From: VAZQ01 sp036557665
GTDB taxonomy: Bacteria > Pseudomonadota > Alphaproteobacteria > Rhizobiales > Xanthobacteraceae
Direction: 5' to 3'
NCBI GenBank assembly: GCA_036557665.1
Contig: DATBHG010000027.1
Span: 62,001 to 126,000, forward strand
DNA: 64,000 nucleotides
A program made the translations under genes and the position numbers. Shown here piece by piece: positions 17,042 through 25,467 of this stretch (the stretch's first letter is position 1; each line of letters starts with the position of its first letter). The notes under the pieces were generated by a model, which had not been told where the DNA came from, did not search any database, and saw only the letters and a program-made list of their open reading frames with translations.

Positions 17042-18064
17042 TCAGTTCGGCTCGACGGTTTTCGGAGCTTGACAAGGCTCCATGACGCGACCGAGCCCGC
17101 GTGCCAGTGCCTGACGGTAGATGCAGGACGCCACCGCCACGTCTTGCAGGCCGGTACCGATCGATTTGTACAACGTGGCTTCATGCGACTTGCTGCGGCC
17201 GAGGGTCCGTCCCGTGACGACCTCGTAAAGCTCGCAGACCTTCGCTTCGTGGATAGCGCCTGCCTGCGACGCAGCGATTCCGTCCCCGCTCTCCTGCAGC
17301 AGGCGGCGGGTATCCACCACGATGCGATCTGCAAAGCTCCATACCGCCGGATCAAGCTCTCGCTGGGTCGGCAGGGTCGAGCCTACCGAGTTGACATGCA
17401 GTCCTTGCCGGGCGCGCGGCGCGAGCTGCTGGCCCAGCACGGCTGGTCCCACCCCACCGGTATTGGTGCCGACAAGCAGGATATCGGCCTGATCGATGGC
17501 GTCCTCGATACGGCCCGCCGGCCGGACCTCGATCCCGGCGATCTTTTCCATCTCATCGGCGAACAGCTGCCGCCGTTGCGGACTCCGGCTGTAAACGACG
17601 GCACGCTTGATGTCCCGTACCGCCTTTGCCGCCTGTAAGTGGGACCGAGCCTCCGATCCCGAGCCGATGATCCCGAGGACCGCAGAGTCGGGCCGGGTCA
17701 GATATTTCATGGCGACGCCGCTTGCTGCACCGGTGCGGATCGCAGTCATGAAATTGGCATCCATCATCGCCAGCGGCTCGCCGGTACGGTAGTCGAACAG
17801 ATGAAAGGCGTACCGCACCTGGGCGGCAGGGGGCGCTGCATCCGCGATCACCGTGAGATGAAACTCCTTGTAGCCGAGCACTCCGCTCGACACGAGCGCG
17901 CCGGGCATCAGCCGCATCCATCCGTTCGGTAGCCGCAGATTGATGCGATCGGCGAGCAACGCCGTCCCAGCTGCCTGCTCGTGACACATCGCCTCGATCG
18001 CGCCTATCGCGTCCGCCATGGTGATGCACTGGCGCACGTCGTCGTAGGTAAGCACCAAGGCCAC
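17042..18064 (-). CDS. Ornithine cyclodeaminase/mu-crystallin family protein
   Basis: A 340-residue NAD(P)-binding protein. The family N-terminus LTYDDVRQCITMADAIGAIE is visible, then GMMDANFMTAIRTGAASGVA-like residues, and a Rossmann motif GIIGSGSEARSHLQA with following VYSRSP. Members are ornithine cyclodeaminases, alanine or ketimine/delta-pyrroline reductases. The substrate residues do not let me choose. The GTG at 18064 lies five bases after the stop of the upstream lyase gene, so they are co-transcribed. It is the last gene of the 17042-25189 operon. The frame runs open further upstream but without family similarity. Confidence 0.87.
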   Translation of the reverse strand: MALVLTYDDVRQCITMADAIGAIEAMCHEQAAGTALLADRINLRLPNGWMRLMPGALVSSGVLGYKEFHLTVIADAAPPAAQVRYAFHLFDYRTGEPLAMMDANFMTAIRTGAASGVAMKYLTRPDSAVLGIIGSGSEARSHLQAAKAVRDIKRAVVYSRSPQRRQLFADEMEKIAGIEVRPAGRIEDAIDQADILLVGTNTGGVGPAVLGQQLAPRARQGLHVNSVGSTLPTQRELDPAVWSFADRIVVDTRRLLQESGDGIAASQAGAIHEAKVCELYEVVTGRTLGRSKSHEATLYKSIGTGLQDVAVASCIYRQALARGLGRVMEPCQAPKTVEPN

Positions 18065-18069
18065 GCGGG

Positions 18070-19095
18070 TTAGTCCTCGGGATTGCGCCCAACGAAGAAA
18101 TCGACGTCCTCCCCCGGCGCCGGCGTGATACCGCTGCGCACAAGGCCCTGTCTGAGCGCACGCATCTGGTTGTCGTTGATCCGCGGCTGCGGTTGGCGAA
18201 TCGGGCCCCCGTTGAAGCCGTTGAGCCAGTATTGATACTTCCAGAGCTGCCGATGCACCGTGCTGGTGCCGGGCATGAAGGCCGATGCGAGCTGCGCAGC
18301 GACCTGACGCGCCGGATGCAGCCGCCAGTAGATCTCCATCGCTGCATCGAGATTTCGCTCCTGCAACAGGTTGAAATATCTGACGACCTCCCCGCCCATG
18401 TATTCGTAGTTCGATGTCGCCATGAAAGGCATGCCGAATGTCATGGTCCAGGCCGGCGCGTTCTGCTCGAACGGATCGCACACCACGATGCGGTCCTTGT
18501 AGCGGATGAAGACCTCGGCGATGCCGCCGACGCCGGGATGCCCGATCTCATTTTTGATGGCGACGATGTTGGGCACATCCTCGATAAGCCGTCCGATCAG
18601 CGCCGGTGAAAAATCGCTGGGATGCAGACGGCCAAAATTCCACTGATTGATGCAGAACAGCATGACCCCGAGGTTGGTGCAGTCCGCTACCGCCTTGGTG
18701 TAATCGTAAAGCTGTTGCTCGGTCGTCGGGTAGAACATGATCGGATAGGAGATGAGCACGACGTCGACGCCTCTCTTCTCGGCGTAGCGGACCATGTCGA
18801 TCGTGTCCGCGAGCGTCGGAAAGGATGCAAGCAGGGACGTGCGCAAACCGGCCTTGCGCGCTTCATCGACTCCGATGTCGATCACCTGCCGCATCTCGGC
18901 ATTGGTCGTGCCGCACTCGCTGACCAGCAATGTCCCCCAAAATCCAAGCTCTTTCTCCAGCCGGACGTCGTGCCGGATCGCCCGCTCGTTGATCCTGGTC
19001 AGGGCAGTGTTGAACGTCGGCAACATGCAACCGCAGACGCCTTTCATATTGGCCTTGGCCCACTCTCTTGCCTCGGCGCGCGAGTAGTCAGCCAT
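18070..19095 (-). CDS. Dihydrodipicolinate synthase (DapA) family lyase, atypical
   Basis: A 341-residue class I aldolase-type TIM barrel, about 50 residues longer than DapA. The Schiff-base lysine is Lys181 in NIVAIKNEIG. The usual GTTGE motif reads GTTNAE, and the region where DapA has LYNVPGR reads LFCINQ, so the catalytic tyrosine of true DapA appears absent there. It should therefore cleave or condense a pyruvate-like or other keto compound rather than make dihydrodipicolinate. It sits between a substrate-binding protein gene and the ornithine-cyclodeaminase-like gene in the operon. Confidence 0.86.
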   Translation of the reverse strand: MADYSRAEAREWAKANMKGVCGCMLPTFNTALTRINERAIRHDVRLEKELGFWGTLLVSECGTTNAEMRQVIDIGVDEARKAGLRTSLLASFPTLADTIDMVRYAEKRGVDVVLISYPIMFYPTTEQQLYDYTKAVADCTNLGVMLFCINQWNFGRLHPSDFSPALIGRLIEDVPNIVAIKNEIGHPGVGGIAEVFIRYKDRIVVCDPFEQNAPAWTMTFGMPFMATSNYEYMGGEVVRYFNLLQERNLDAAMEIYWRLHPARQVAAQLASAFMPGTSTVHRQLWKYQYWLNGFNGGPIRQPQPRINDNQMRALRQGLVRSGITPAPGEDVDFFVGRNPED

Positions 19096-19179
19096 GCTTC
19101 CTCCCGCCGGTTGCCGCCCGGATGAGCATGAGCGGCGTCCGGCTCGGTTCTGTCCAGCCGATGGTGAGGGGTTTTCCTG

Positions 19180-20190
19180 CTATCGGATGCGGTTGGCCGC
19201 TTCGTCAAGCAGACTGTCGTCGATCGCGGCCATCGTGTCCGCTTTCTGCTTGAGGTATCCGAACCGAAAGGCCTGCTCGGCCTCGAAGGCGAAGGCGTCA
19301 CGATAGACCTTGCCGTCGGCCGGCAAATTGACCGGCTGCGGCAGCTTGAGGATGAGCGGGTTGTTGCTCGCCGCAGCCCAATCGTTCAGAGCAGCCTTGG
19401 GATCGTCGTGGATCGCGCGTATTGAACGGACATATGCTTCCAGGAGCTTGACCGCTCCTTCCCGATCCCGCTCGATGAAGTGCGTGCCCATCACCAGCAA
19501 CAACCCGTTCACGTGCTCGTTGCCGATCGTGCTGGTCGAGATATCCTTGTAGCTGAACAGAGGACGCAGCTGATCAGGATATTGCTCCTTCACCTCGATC
19601 GACAACATGCAGTCGAGCGGAGCTGCATCCACCTGCTTGTTGATGAGCGACGGCAGCGTAAGGTGGAACGGCACGAACTTGATGGTGACATCCTTCTTGG
19701 GATCGACACCACCCCGATCGAGCCAGAACCTCAGCATCAGATCGGTCGTGCCGCCAAAGCCCGAGATGATAGCCGTCTTGCCTCTCATGTCGGCGGGAGC
19801 CTTGATGCCGGAGTCGGCGCGCACCATGAAAGTGACCGGGGGGACCTGCCCGCCCTGCGTGAGCGCTACGGCCCTCACTTTCACGCCGCGCTCGATGGCG
19901 GTGAGCAGCACCCCGGACGTGCTTACGCCCGCATCCAGATCGCCGGTGGCGATGGCCTGCACGATATCCGAGGGATTGTTGAAACTCTTTTCCGAGACGG
20001 TCAGGCCCGCGCGCGCAAAATACCCCCTGGTGATGCCGAGAATCAGCGCCGGATTTGCCCAGGCGCGGTTATGCCCGATACGGACCTCGCGCGACTGCGC
20101 CATGGCCGCACCCGCGCTCCCGACGAGCGCACATGCGGTCACGATGATCAGGCACAGGCGCGAGCCCGAAGTGCAAAGAGAACGTGGCAT
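19180..20190 (-). CDS. ABC transporter substrate-binding protein, NMT1/TauA-like (third importer)
   Basis: A 336-residue periplasmic binding protein. The signal peptide spans roughly residues 1-32 and ends in GAAMAQ. The mature protein begins VRIGHNRAWANPALILG and has the family first-lobe segment RGYFARAGLTVSEK and the hinge RADSGIKAPADMRGKTAII. The start ATG at 20190 lies six bases after the stop of the TPP beta-subunit gene, and an open frame upstream of it is not family-like. Its permease and ATPase are the genes at 21338 and 22161, separated from it by the two TPP-enzyme genes. Confidence 0.88.
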   Translation of the reverse strand: MPRSLCTSGSRLCLIIVTACALVGSAGAAMAQSREVRIGHNRAWANPALILGITRGYFARAGLTVSEKSFNNPSDIVQAIATGDLDAGVSTSGVLLTAIERGVKVRAVALTQGGQVPPVTFMVRADSGIKAPADMRGKTAIISGFGGTTDLMLRFWLDRGGVDPKKDVTIKFVPFHLTLPSLINKQVDAAPLDCMLSIEVKEQYPDQLRPLFSYKDISTSTIGNEHVNGLLLVMGTHFIERDREGAVKLLEAYVRSIRAIHDDPKAALNDWAAASNNPLILKLPQPVNLPADGKVYRDAFAFEAEQAFRFGYLKQKADTMAAIDDSLLDEAANRIR

Positions 20191-20195
20191 GTTGC

Positions 20196-20834
20196 TTACC
20201 CCTCGGTCGATGTCCTCCAAGCGTTCGGATCGCGCCGGCCGCGCCCGGCCGGAGTCAGAATTTCGATCCCTTCCGTCTTTTCGATGTAGCGAACAAATCG
20301 GTACTTGTCCTCGAGGATATCGGTTGTCTTCGGCCTTACGTTTGCGATCGAGCGCTCTATGCGCGCTACGACAAATACCGGTCCTGGCTCGGTCAACGCG
20401 CGCTTCGCCGCGCAGCGGAATGTCTCGGTATCGTCCACGGTGGTCGAATCCCTGATGCCGCAACCGCGCGCGACCATGGCAAGATCCGTGCCGGTGGCGG
20501 TCGCTGTCGGCATGCCGCCGATCGACTCGTAGCAGCCGTTGTCGAATACGACAATGCCGAGGTTTCCGGGTGCACGCGCGCCGACGACAGTAAGCGAGCC
20601 GAGCGACAGCAACAGGCTGCCGTCGGAATCGATAGCAAGCACGCGTCGATGCGGCAGCGCGAGCGCGAGCCCGAGACCGAGCGGCGTGATCGCGCCCATG
20701 GCCGGCAAATACATGGTCGCTTCGCGATGACCCAGATCGTACCATTCGTCCGTGGTGACGCCCAGCGTAACGACTGCCAGCACATCCTCCGGCGTCAGCT
20801 CCTTGAGGCTCTTGAGGCATTCCAGCCGGTTCAC
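20196..20834 (-). CDS. Thiamine-diphosphate enzyme beta subunit (C-terminal TPP-binding domain), sulfopyruvate decarboxylase ComE-like
   Basis: A 212-residue protein made of the TPP-binding half only. The diphosphate/metal motif runs from DSDGS (69-73) to FDNG with Asn99, the spacing of the GDGS...N motif. The GTG start overlaps the stop of the alpha-subunit gene, so the two are coupled. Split enzymes of this type include sulfopyruvate decarboxylase (ComDE) and phosphonopyruvate decarboxylase, which remove CO2 from 2-keto acids. Which one applies cannot be decided, and a relative acting on another short keto acid is equally possible. Confidence 0.85.
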   Translation of the reverse strand: MNRLECLKSLKELTPEDVLAVVTLGVTTDEWYDLGHREATMYLPAMGAITPLGLGLALALPHRRVLAIDSDGSLLLSLGSLTVVGARAPGNLGIVVFDNGCYESIGGMPTATATGTDLAMVARGCGIRDSTTVDDTETFRCAAKRALTEPGPVFVVARIERSIANVRPKTTDILEDKYRFVRYIEKTEGIEILTPAGRGRRDPNAWRTSTEG

Positions 20835-21319
20835 ATCAGCTCTCCGCCGAACACGAGCGCCACATGGCTGCGATAGGCATGCTGGGATTTCACCGCCTGC
20901 TCGAGCTTCCGGACGATCTCGGCATCGCCCCGAACCACGGAATACGGGATCCGCAACGCTCTGAGGATCGGCTCCGTGGTCGCACCCATCGACGCTGCCC
21001 ACCAAGGGGCATCGCCCCAGTCGCCGCGGTAGCTCATCAGCAACAGCACCGGCAGGCCCTGCAGCCGAGCCAGCGCCTCGCAGGCGACGCGCAACCCGGA
21101 ATTCTCCATCAGGATGGCGCAGCGCTTGCCCCCGAGCCACATGCCGGCACAGATCGACACCCCATCGCCCTCATTGGCGACCGGGATGACGGTAAAGAAC
21201 GAATCGCTCTCGATCTGTCGATGGACTTCAAACAGCCATGACTCGGACAACACTACGATCGTATCGATGCCTGCCGCCTTCAGGCCTTGCACGACCAGTG
21301 CCGCCGCTTCGCTACGCAT
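20831..21319 (-). CDS. Thiamine-diphosphate enzyme alpha subunit (N-terminal PYR domain), sulfopyruvate decarboxylase ComD-like
   Basis: A 162-residue protein equal to the pyrimidine-binding half of TPP decarboxylases. The glutamate that activates the cofactor is Glu50 in PVANEGDGVSICAG. The rest shows the usual GMWLGGKRCAILMENSG segment. It pairs with the overlapping beta subunit to form one active site at the subunit interface. It is preceded by the permease gene in the same operon. Confidence 0.85.
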   Translation of the reverse strand: MRSEAAALVVQGLKAAGIDTIVVLSESWLFEVHRQIESDSFFTVIPVANEGDGVSICAGMWLGGKRCAILMENSGLRVACEALARLQGLPVLLLMSYRGDWGDAPWWAASMGATTEPILRALRIPYSVVRGDAEIVRKLEQAVKSQHAYRSHVALVFGGELM

Positions 21320-21337
21320 ATCTGCCCCGTCCCTCGC

Positions 21338-22159
21338 TCAACCGGCGCTCAATTCGTCCATTTGACGGAAATGCCAGCGACATAGCACCGATGACAATCC
21401 CAGGATCGCGCGATCAAAGATGAATCCGATGATCGCGATCATCAGCAACCCGGAAAACACGAGCCGCGTATCGAACGTCTGCTGACCATAGAGGATTCGA
21501 AATCCGAGCCCCATCTGGGCCGCGACCATCTCCGCCCCCAGGACCAGGATCCACGACACCGCCATCCCGAGCCGGGCACCCGCCAGGATGCTCGGGAGCG
21601 CCGCCGGCAGGATCACCTTGTACAGAATCTCGATCTCGTTCGCGCCCAACGTGGCAGCGCGCCACAGCCAGAATTTTCCAATGCCACGCACTCCGCTGTA
21701 CGTATTGATGAGGATCGGAAACAGCGCACCCGCCGCAATCACTCCGACCTTCGATGCCTCCCCGATGCCGAGCCACAGGATGAACAGCGGTATCAGGCCC
21801 AGCTTCGGAATGGGATTGCTGAAGGAGATGAGGAAGTTCCAGAAATTGTTCCAGCGCGCCGACCAACCCATCAGGATGCCGAGTGGCACGCCGATGGTGA
21901 AGGCTATCATAAAGCCGCTTACGCAACGAAGGGTGCTGATGCCGATGTCGCCGATCAGCTCCCCGCTCTGCAGATTTTCCCAGGTTGTCCTGAGGACGTC
22001 GCTCAGCCGGGGAAGGAAGAGCGGATCGTTGACGATGATCGCAAGGATCTCCCAAAGCACCAGCAGGCCGATCATCGAATAGGCGCGGCTGAAACGATTC
22101 AACAAGGAGCGAAGGACCTCCGAGACCGGCGCAGGCCTGGACGCACCCAGATGCGCCAT
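21338..22159 (-). CDS. ABC transporter permease, SsuC/TauC-type (third importer)
   Basis: A 273-residue membrane protein of the nitrate/sulfonate permease family with about six membrane segments and the ATPase-contact loop LGANEIEILYKVILPAALPSILAGARL. It starts immediately after the ATPase gene stop and ends 18 bases before the TPP alpha subunit. With the ATPase upstream and the binding protein downstream it makes the third importer in the window. Confidence 0.9.
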   Translation of the reverse strand: MAHLGASRPAPVSEVLRSLLNRFSRAYSMIGLLVLWEILAIIVNDPLFLPRLSDVLRTTWENLQSGELIGDIGISTLRCVSGFMIAFTIGVPLGILMGWSARWNNFWNFLISFSNPIPKLGLIPLFILWLGIGEASKVGVIAAGALFPILINTYSGVRGIGKFWLWRAATLGANEIEILYKVILPAALPSILAGARLGMAVSWILVLGAEMVAAQMGLGFRILYGQQTFDTRLVFSGLLMIAIIGFIFDRAILGLSSVLCRWHFRQMDELSAG

Positions 22160-22160
22160 A

Positions 22161-23015
22161 TCAGCTCACAGGCTCGCCGACCCTGGGATCGCGGGCAGAA
22201 GTGATCGCGACGTCGTGCTGGAGAAGCGCTTCGAAGCGGCGCTCCAGGCGAAGCATGCCCTGGTCGTCCTCGTTGGCTCTCCGCCAGCGTGGACGCGGCA
22301 GGCTCACGTCAATGACCTCCTTGATCGTGCCGGGCCGCGACGACATCACAGCCACGCGGTCGGACAGGATGATAGCCTCACGGATGTCGTGGGTCACAAA
22401 CACGGTCGTGTGGCCCGAGGTTTCATGGATGCGAAGCAACTCGTACTGCATGATGCGGCGGGTTTGCGCGTCCAGCGCGCCGAACGGCTCGTCCATCAGC
22501 AGGATCTTCGGGTTGTTGGCAAGGCAGGCAGCGATTGACACCCGCTGCTTCATGCCGCCTGACAGCTCGTCGGGACGGAAACTTTCGAATCCCGTGAGGC
22601 CTACGAGCTTCAGGAGGTCGTCGACCTGGCGATCGAGCTGAGCGCGTGGACGGCGCCCGGCCGCTCGGAGCGTCAGCCCAAACAGCACGTTTTCTTTGAC
22701 CGACAACCATGGATACAGCGCGGATTCCTGGAACACGAATCCACGGTCACGATCGGCCCCATGGATCGGCCGGCCTTCCACCAGGATTTCGCCGGACGTC
22801 GGTGAAACTAGACCGCCAAGAATGTAAAGCAGCGTGCTCTTGCCACATCCGCTTGGCCCCAGCACGGCCATGAACTCTCCCGGATGCACGTCGAGATCGA
22901 CGTTCTCCAGGGCTTTCGCGAGGATGCCGCGCCGGGAAAAAACCTTCTCGACCTTTCGAGCCTGGATCATCGGGGCCGCCTCCCCCGCAGGCGTGGTGTA
23001 CGAGGCGGCTGTCAT
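22161..23015 (-). CDS. ABC transporter ATP-binding protein, SsuB/TauB-type (third importer)
   Basis: A 284-residue ATPase with Walker A GPSGCGKST, Q-loop FQESALYPWLSV, signature LSGGM, Walker B ILLMDEPFGALD and switch histidine VTHDIREAI. It starts one base after the Rieske oxygenase stop and ends one base before the permease start, so the genes are tightly coupled. Confidence 0.92.
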   Translation of the reverse strand: MTAASYTTPAGEAAPMIQARKVEKVFSRRGILAKALENVDLDVHPGEFMAVLGPSGCGKSTLLYILGGLVSPTSGEILVEGRPIHGADRDRGFVFQESALYPWLSVKENVLFGLTLRAAGRRPRAQLDRQVDDLLKLVGLTGFESFRPDELSGGMKQRVSIAACLANNPKILLMDEPFGALDAQTRRIMQYELLRIHETSGHTTVFVTHDIREAIILSDRVAVMSSRPGTIKEVIDVSLPRPRWRRANEDDQGMLRLERRFEALLQHDVAITSARDPRVGEPVS

Positions 23016-23016
23016 G

Positions 23017-24162
23017 TCACTCCGGATCGTTTTCCCAACTCGCGTAGAGCCGTGGTGCCGGTTTCAGCCGGCTCCCCGGCGGTGCATCCTTGCTCGGGTT
23101 TTGCGCTTCGGCAAACGCCTGGTTAAGGCGCCGGCGAAGATGGACCACGCCGGCGTCACTGTGGGTCAAGTTCTCCTGAGCACGCGCAGTTTCGATCGGC
23201 CCCAGGCCTTCAAGGATCGCCAAATCCTGCGCCTTGATGGTGTTCTGCGCCGCCCGATATTTGGTCCACCATTGTACCCGCCACCGCAATCGCGCCAACC
23301 CGGTCACGCGCCGTCCCTGGATGTAGACAAGATACGTGCTGCTCTCGTCGATCGGGGTCGGAATCATCAGTACCCGCATTAAGCCTCGTGGACTGCCGTC
23401 CGCGAGATCGAGCCGGAACACCGACGGCAACCGAAGCTCCGCCGGCGTCTCCTCTGTCATTTTGCCCTCGAGCATGCCGCCCTTCGACAAGCGGAACCCG
23501 CCGTCGAAGTCCTCGATCTTCAATTGGGAAAGCTGCGCCCTCCGCAGTTGCGTCGCAACGCCGAAATGAACAAACAGCGCATGGACCGGGTCGAGAATGT
23601 TATCCAGGATATTAAGCCAGCTCGTGTTCCACACATACTGTTGTTGGAACAGCGACCAGCGCGGATCCTCCAACTCGTAGGGGGCTATGGAAAGCGGCGT
23701 CACGTCTGCGGCCGCGCCGTAGAATGCCCAGATATAACCTGCCCGATCCTTCGCCGGAAAACTTTTCAGAGCGGCGCGTCGCATCGTCGCGGCCCGTTTG
23801 TCGTCCTGTCCGTCGGCGAAAGGGATCTCAACACAGCTGCCGCTGCGATCGAACGTCCAGCCGTGATAAGCGCAGGATAGAGTGCTGCCGCGAATTGTGC
23901 CTTGCGACAGGGACGCCCCACGATGAGGGCACCGATCTTGCACCACGTTCGGCTGCCCATCCTCGCCTCGCCAGACTGCAAGCCATTCGCCGAAGCGCTT
24001 GATGCGCACCGGACGGCTGGCGACATCCGAGGACTGCAAGATCGGGTACCAGTGCCTCGGCAATCCCAGCGCCAGCGCCCCGACCCGGCGTCCGCTGGGG
24101 GCCGGTTCGGACTGAACATTCGCCTCGTTCATGTTGCTCGCACGCTGGCTGATCATCGACAT
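23017..24162 (-). CDS. Rieske 2Fe-2S aromatic ring-hydroxylating oxygenase, large subunit
   Basis: A 381-residue oxygenase. The Rieske cluster ligands are Cys78/His80 (CPHRGA) and Cys97/His100 (CAYHGW). The mononuclear iron site follows in DNILDPVHALFVH, with the bridging Asp191 and ligands His194 and His199. The start at 24162 is chosen because GGAGAG lies seven bases upstream. The frame extends further to an ATG at 24291 without family similarity. No ferredoxin, reductase or small subunit gene is adjacent, so an electron partner must be encoded elsewhere. It probably hydroxylates or O/N-demethylates the imported compound. Confidence 0.9.
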   Translation of the reverse strand: MSMISQRASNMNEANVQSEPAPSGRRVGALALGLPRHWYPILQSSDVASRPVRIKRFGEWLAVWRGEDGQPNVVQDRCPHRGASLSQGTIRGSTLSCAYHGWTFDRSGSCVEIPFADGQDDKRAATMRRAALKSFPAKDRAGYIWAFYGAAADVTPLSIAPYELEDPRWSLFQQQYVWNTSWLNILDNILDPVHALFVHFGVATQLRRAQLSQLKIEDFDGGFRLSKGGMLEGKMTEETPAELRLPSVFRLDLADGSPRGLMRVLMIPTPIDESSTYLVYIQGRRVTGLARLRWRVQWWTKYRAAQNTIKAQDLAILEGLGPIETARAQENLTHSDAGVVHLRRRLNQAFAEAQNPSKDAPPGSRLKPAPRLYASWENDPE

Positions 24163-24310
24163 TTTTTTCTCTCCAGGGCCGTCGCAAGAGCTGCTCTCGC
24201 CGGGCGAGAAGGGGCACCGACAAACGCATCGCGATATCGGCTGCCCCCTCTCGGCCAAGGGCATCTTGGTTTCTCCCTTGTCCGCGAGCAACAGAAATGT
24301 TGGAGATCAC

Positions 24311-25189
24311 TCAGAGCGTTACCAGGTGCTCGGCCTCGAAACCGAGGATATTGCGGGCCTTGCCGGGATCATATCCCGACCAGTTCCCGGCATCTGCCCG
24401 GCGGATATCGGAAATTTCCGGAAAGAACGCTCGAGCCAAGTCGATCGTCGACTGCTTCATCAACGTGGTCGGCGCGCAGACATTGAATGCCTCGTGGCCG
24501 GAAAGCTCGGTTTCGAGCGCCAGCCGACAAGCCCTGGCTGCATCGCGGACATCGAGGTACGTCCCGAAAGCCCCGAACCCCCTAATCGCCGTGGTCTGCT
24601 GGGCCAGGAGCTTTGACTGATCGCCCTCGAAGATCACCGGAAACCTGAGGCTGATCACGCCCATCGTATGCTTGCTGGCAAATCCATCTGCGAGCGCCTC
24701 GCCTAATCGCTTGGAAAGCCCGTAATGGTCGTCCGGCCGGAGTGGGTGGGTCTCATCGATGGGCAGATAGTCCGGAAAAGCGGGCCGCGACGGATAATAA
24801 AAGCCATAGACGGCGAGACTCGAGCCCATCACCAGTTTTTTCGCGCCGACTGCAAGCGCGGCGCCGAGCACGTTGTAGGTCATTGCAAGGTTGAGATTGA
24901 ACCGCTCCATATCCTCGACAAGGTCGGGCTTATGCCACGTTCGCGTGGCCGCATCGTATCCAGCAGACGCATAGGGAAACGGCACACGGGCCATATGGAC
25001 CACCGCGTCCACATGGCGGAACGCACGTTCCAGGTCGCGGATGTCGATCAGATCAACGACGGCCGATCCAGCCCGAACGAGTGGCGGAGCGATCCGGTCG
25101 ACGGCAAGAACGTCGTGACCGCACTCGGCCAAATGCTCGGTGACGCTGCGGCCGACACGGCCGGCGCCTCCGGTCACTACCACCCTCAT
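24311..25189 (-). CDS. NAD-dependent epimerase/dehydratase family protein
   Basis: A 292-residue extended SDR. It has the Rossmann motif TGGAGRVGRS (6-15), a conserved MGSSLAVYG segment with the catalytic Ser, and the YGLSKR catalytic Tyr/Lys pair. It is shorter than sugar epimerases and resembles the uronate dehydrogenase or NAD(P)-dependent oxidoreductase members found in catabolic operons. It is the first gene of the minus-strand operon, with a gap of about 150 bases before the Rieske gene. The substrate is unknown. Confidence 0.87.
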   Translation of the reverse strand: MRVVVTGGAGRVGRSVTEHLAECGHDVLAVDRIAPPLVRAGSAVVDLIDIRDLERAFRHVDAVVHMARVPFPYASAGYDAATRTWHKPDLVEDMERFNLNLAMTYNVLGAALAVGAKKLVMGSSLAVYGFYYPSRPAFPDYLPIDETHPLRPDDHYGLSKRLGEALADGFASKHTMGVISLRFPVIFEGDQSKLLAQQTTAIRGFGAFGTYLDVRDAARACRLALETELSGHEAFNVCAPTTLMKQSTIDLARAFFPEISDIRRADAGNWSGYDPGKARNILGFEAEHLVTL

Positions 25190-25365
25190 GGGAGGCCGGT
25201 CGCCGAGCTATTGACGGAAGGAAACCGTGGCAACGATTGTTTGCCTTGGCGCGCTGCGCGTGGACTTGCGGTTGCTCGGCCGCCACGGTCCCGATGCTTC
25301 ATTCGCGTCATTATTGCCTCGCACCCGAGTCGCCGCCGGTGTTGCGCGGTAACTCGCCGCGGCCC

Positions 25366-25446
25366 AAAATACCAGAACGCGGTGCAATGGCCTTCCAATC
25401 TCGCGAAATCGTCACTTGACGACTGGGGCCGCAAATCTGGTATTTT
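25366..25446. repeat. 11-bp perfect inverted repeat overlapping the copper-operon promoter
   Basis: AAAATACCAGA (25366-25376) and TCTGGTATTTT (25436-25446) are exact reverse complements separated by 59 bases. The right arm contains the candidate -10 box of the promoter driving the copper operon. This could be a pair of regulator sites joined by looping, or each arm may be half of a binding site. Confidence 0.5.
25416..25446 (+). promoter_or_regulatory. Candidate promoter of the copper/silver efflux operon with 19-bp spacer
   Basis: TTGACG (25416-25421) and TATTTT (25441-25446) are separated by 19 bases, an overlong spacer that is typical of promoters activated by MerR/CueR metal regulators. 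I do not see a clear CueR-type dyad within the spacer. Transcription would start close to 25453, just before AAAGGG (25454-25459) and the ATG at 25468. Confidence 0.4.
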
Positions 25447-25467
25447 CGCCCGCAAAGGGCCGAACCC

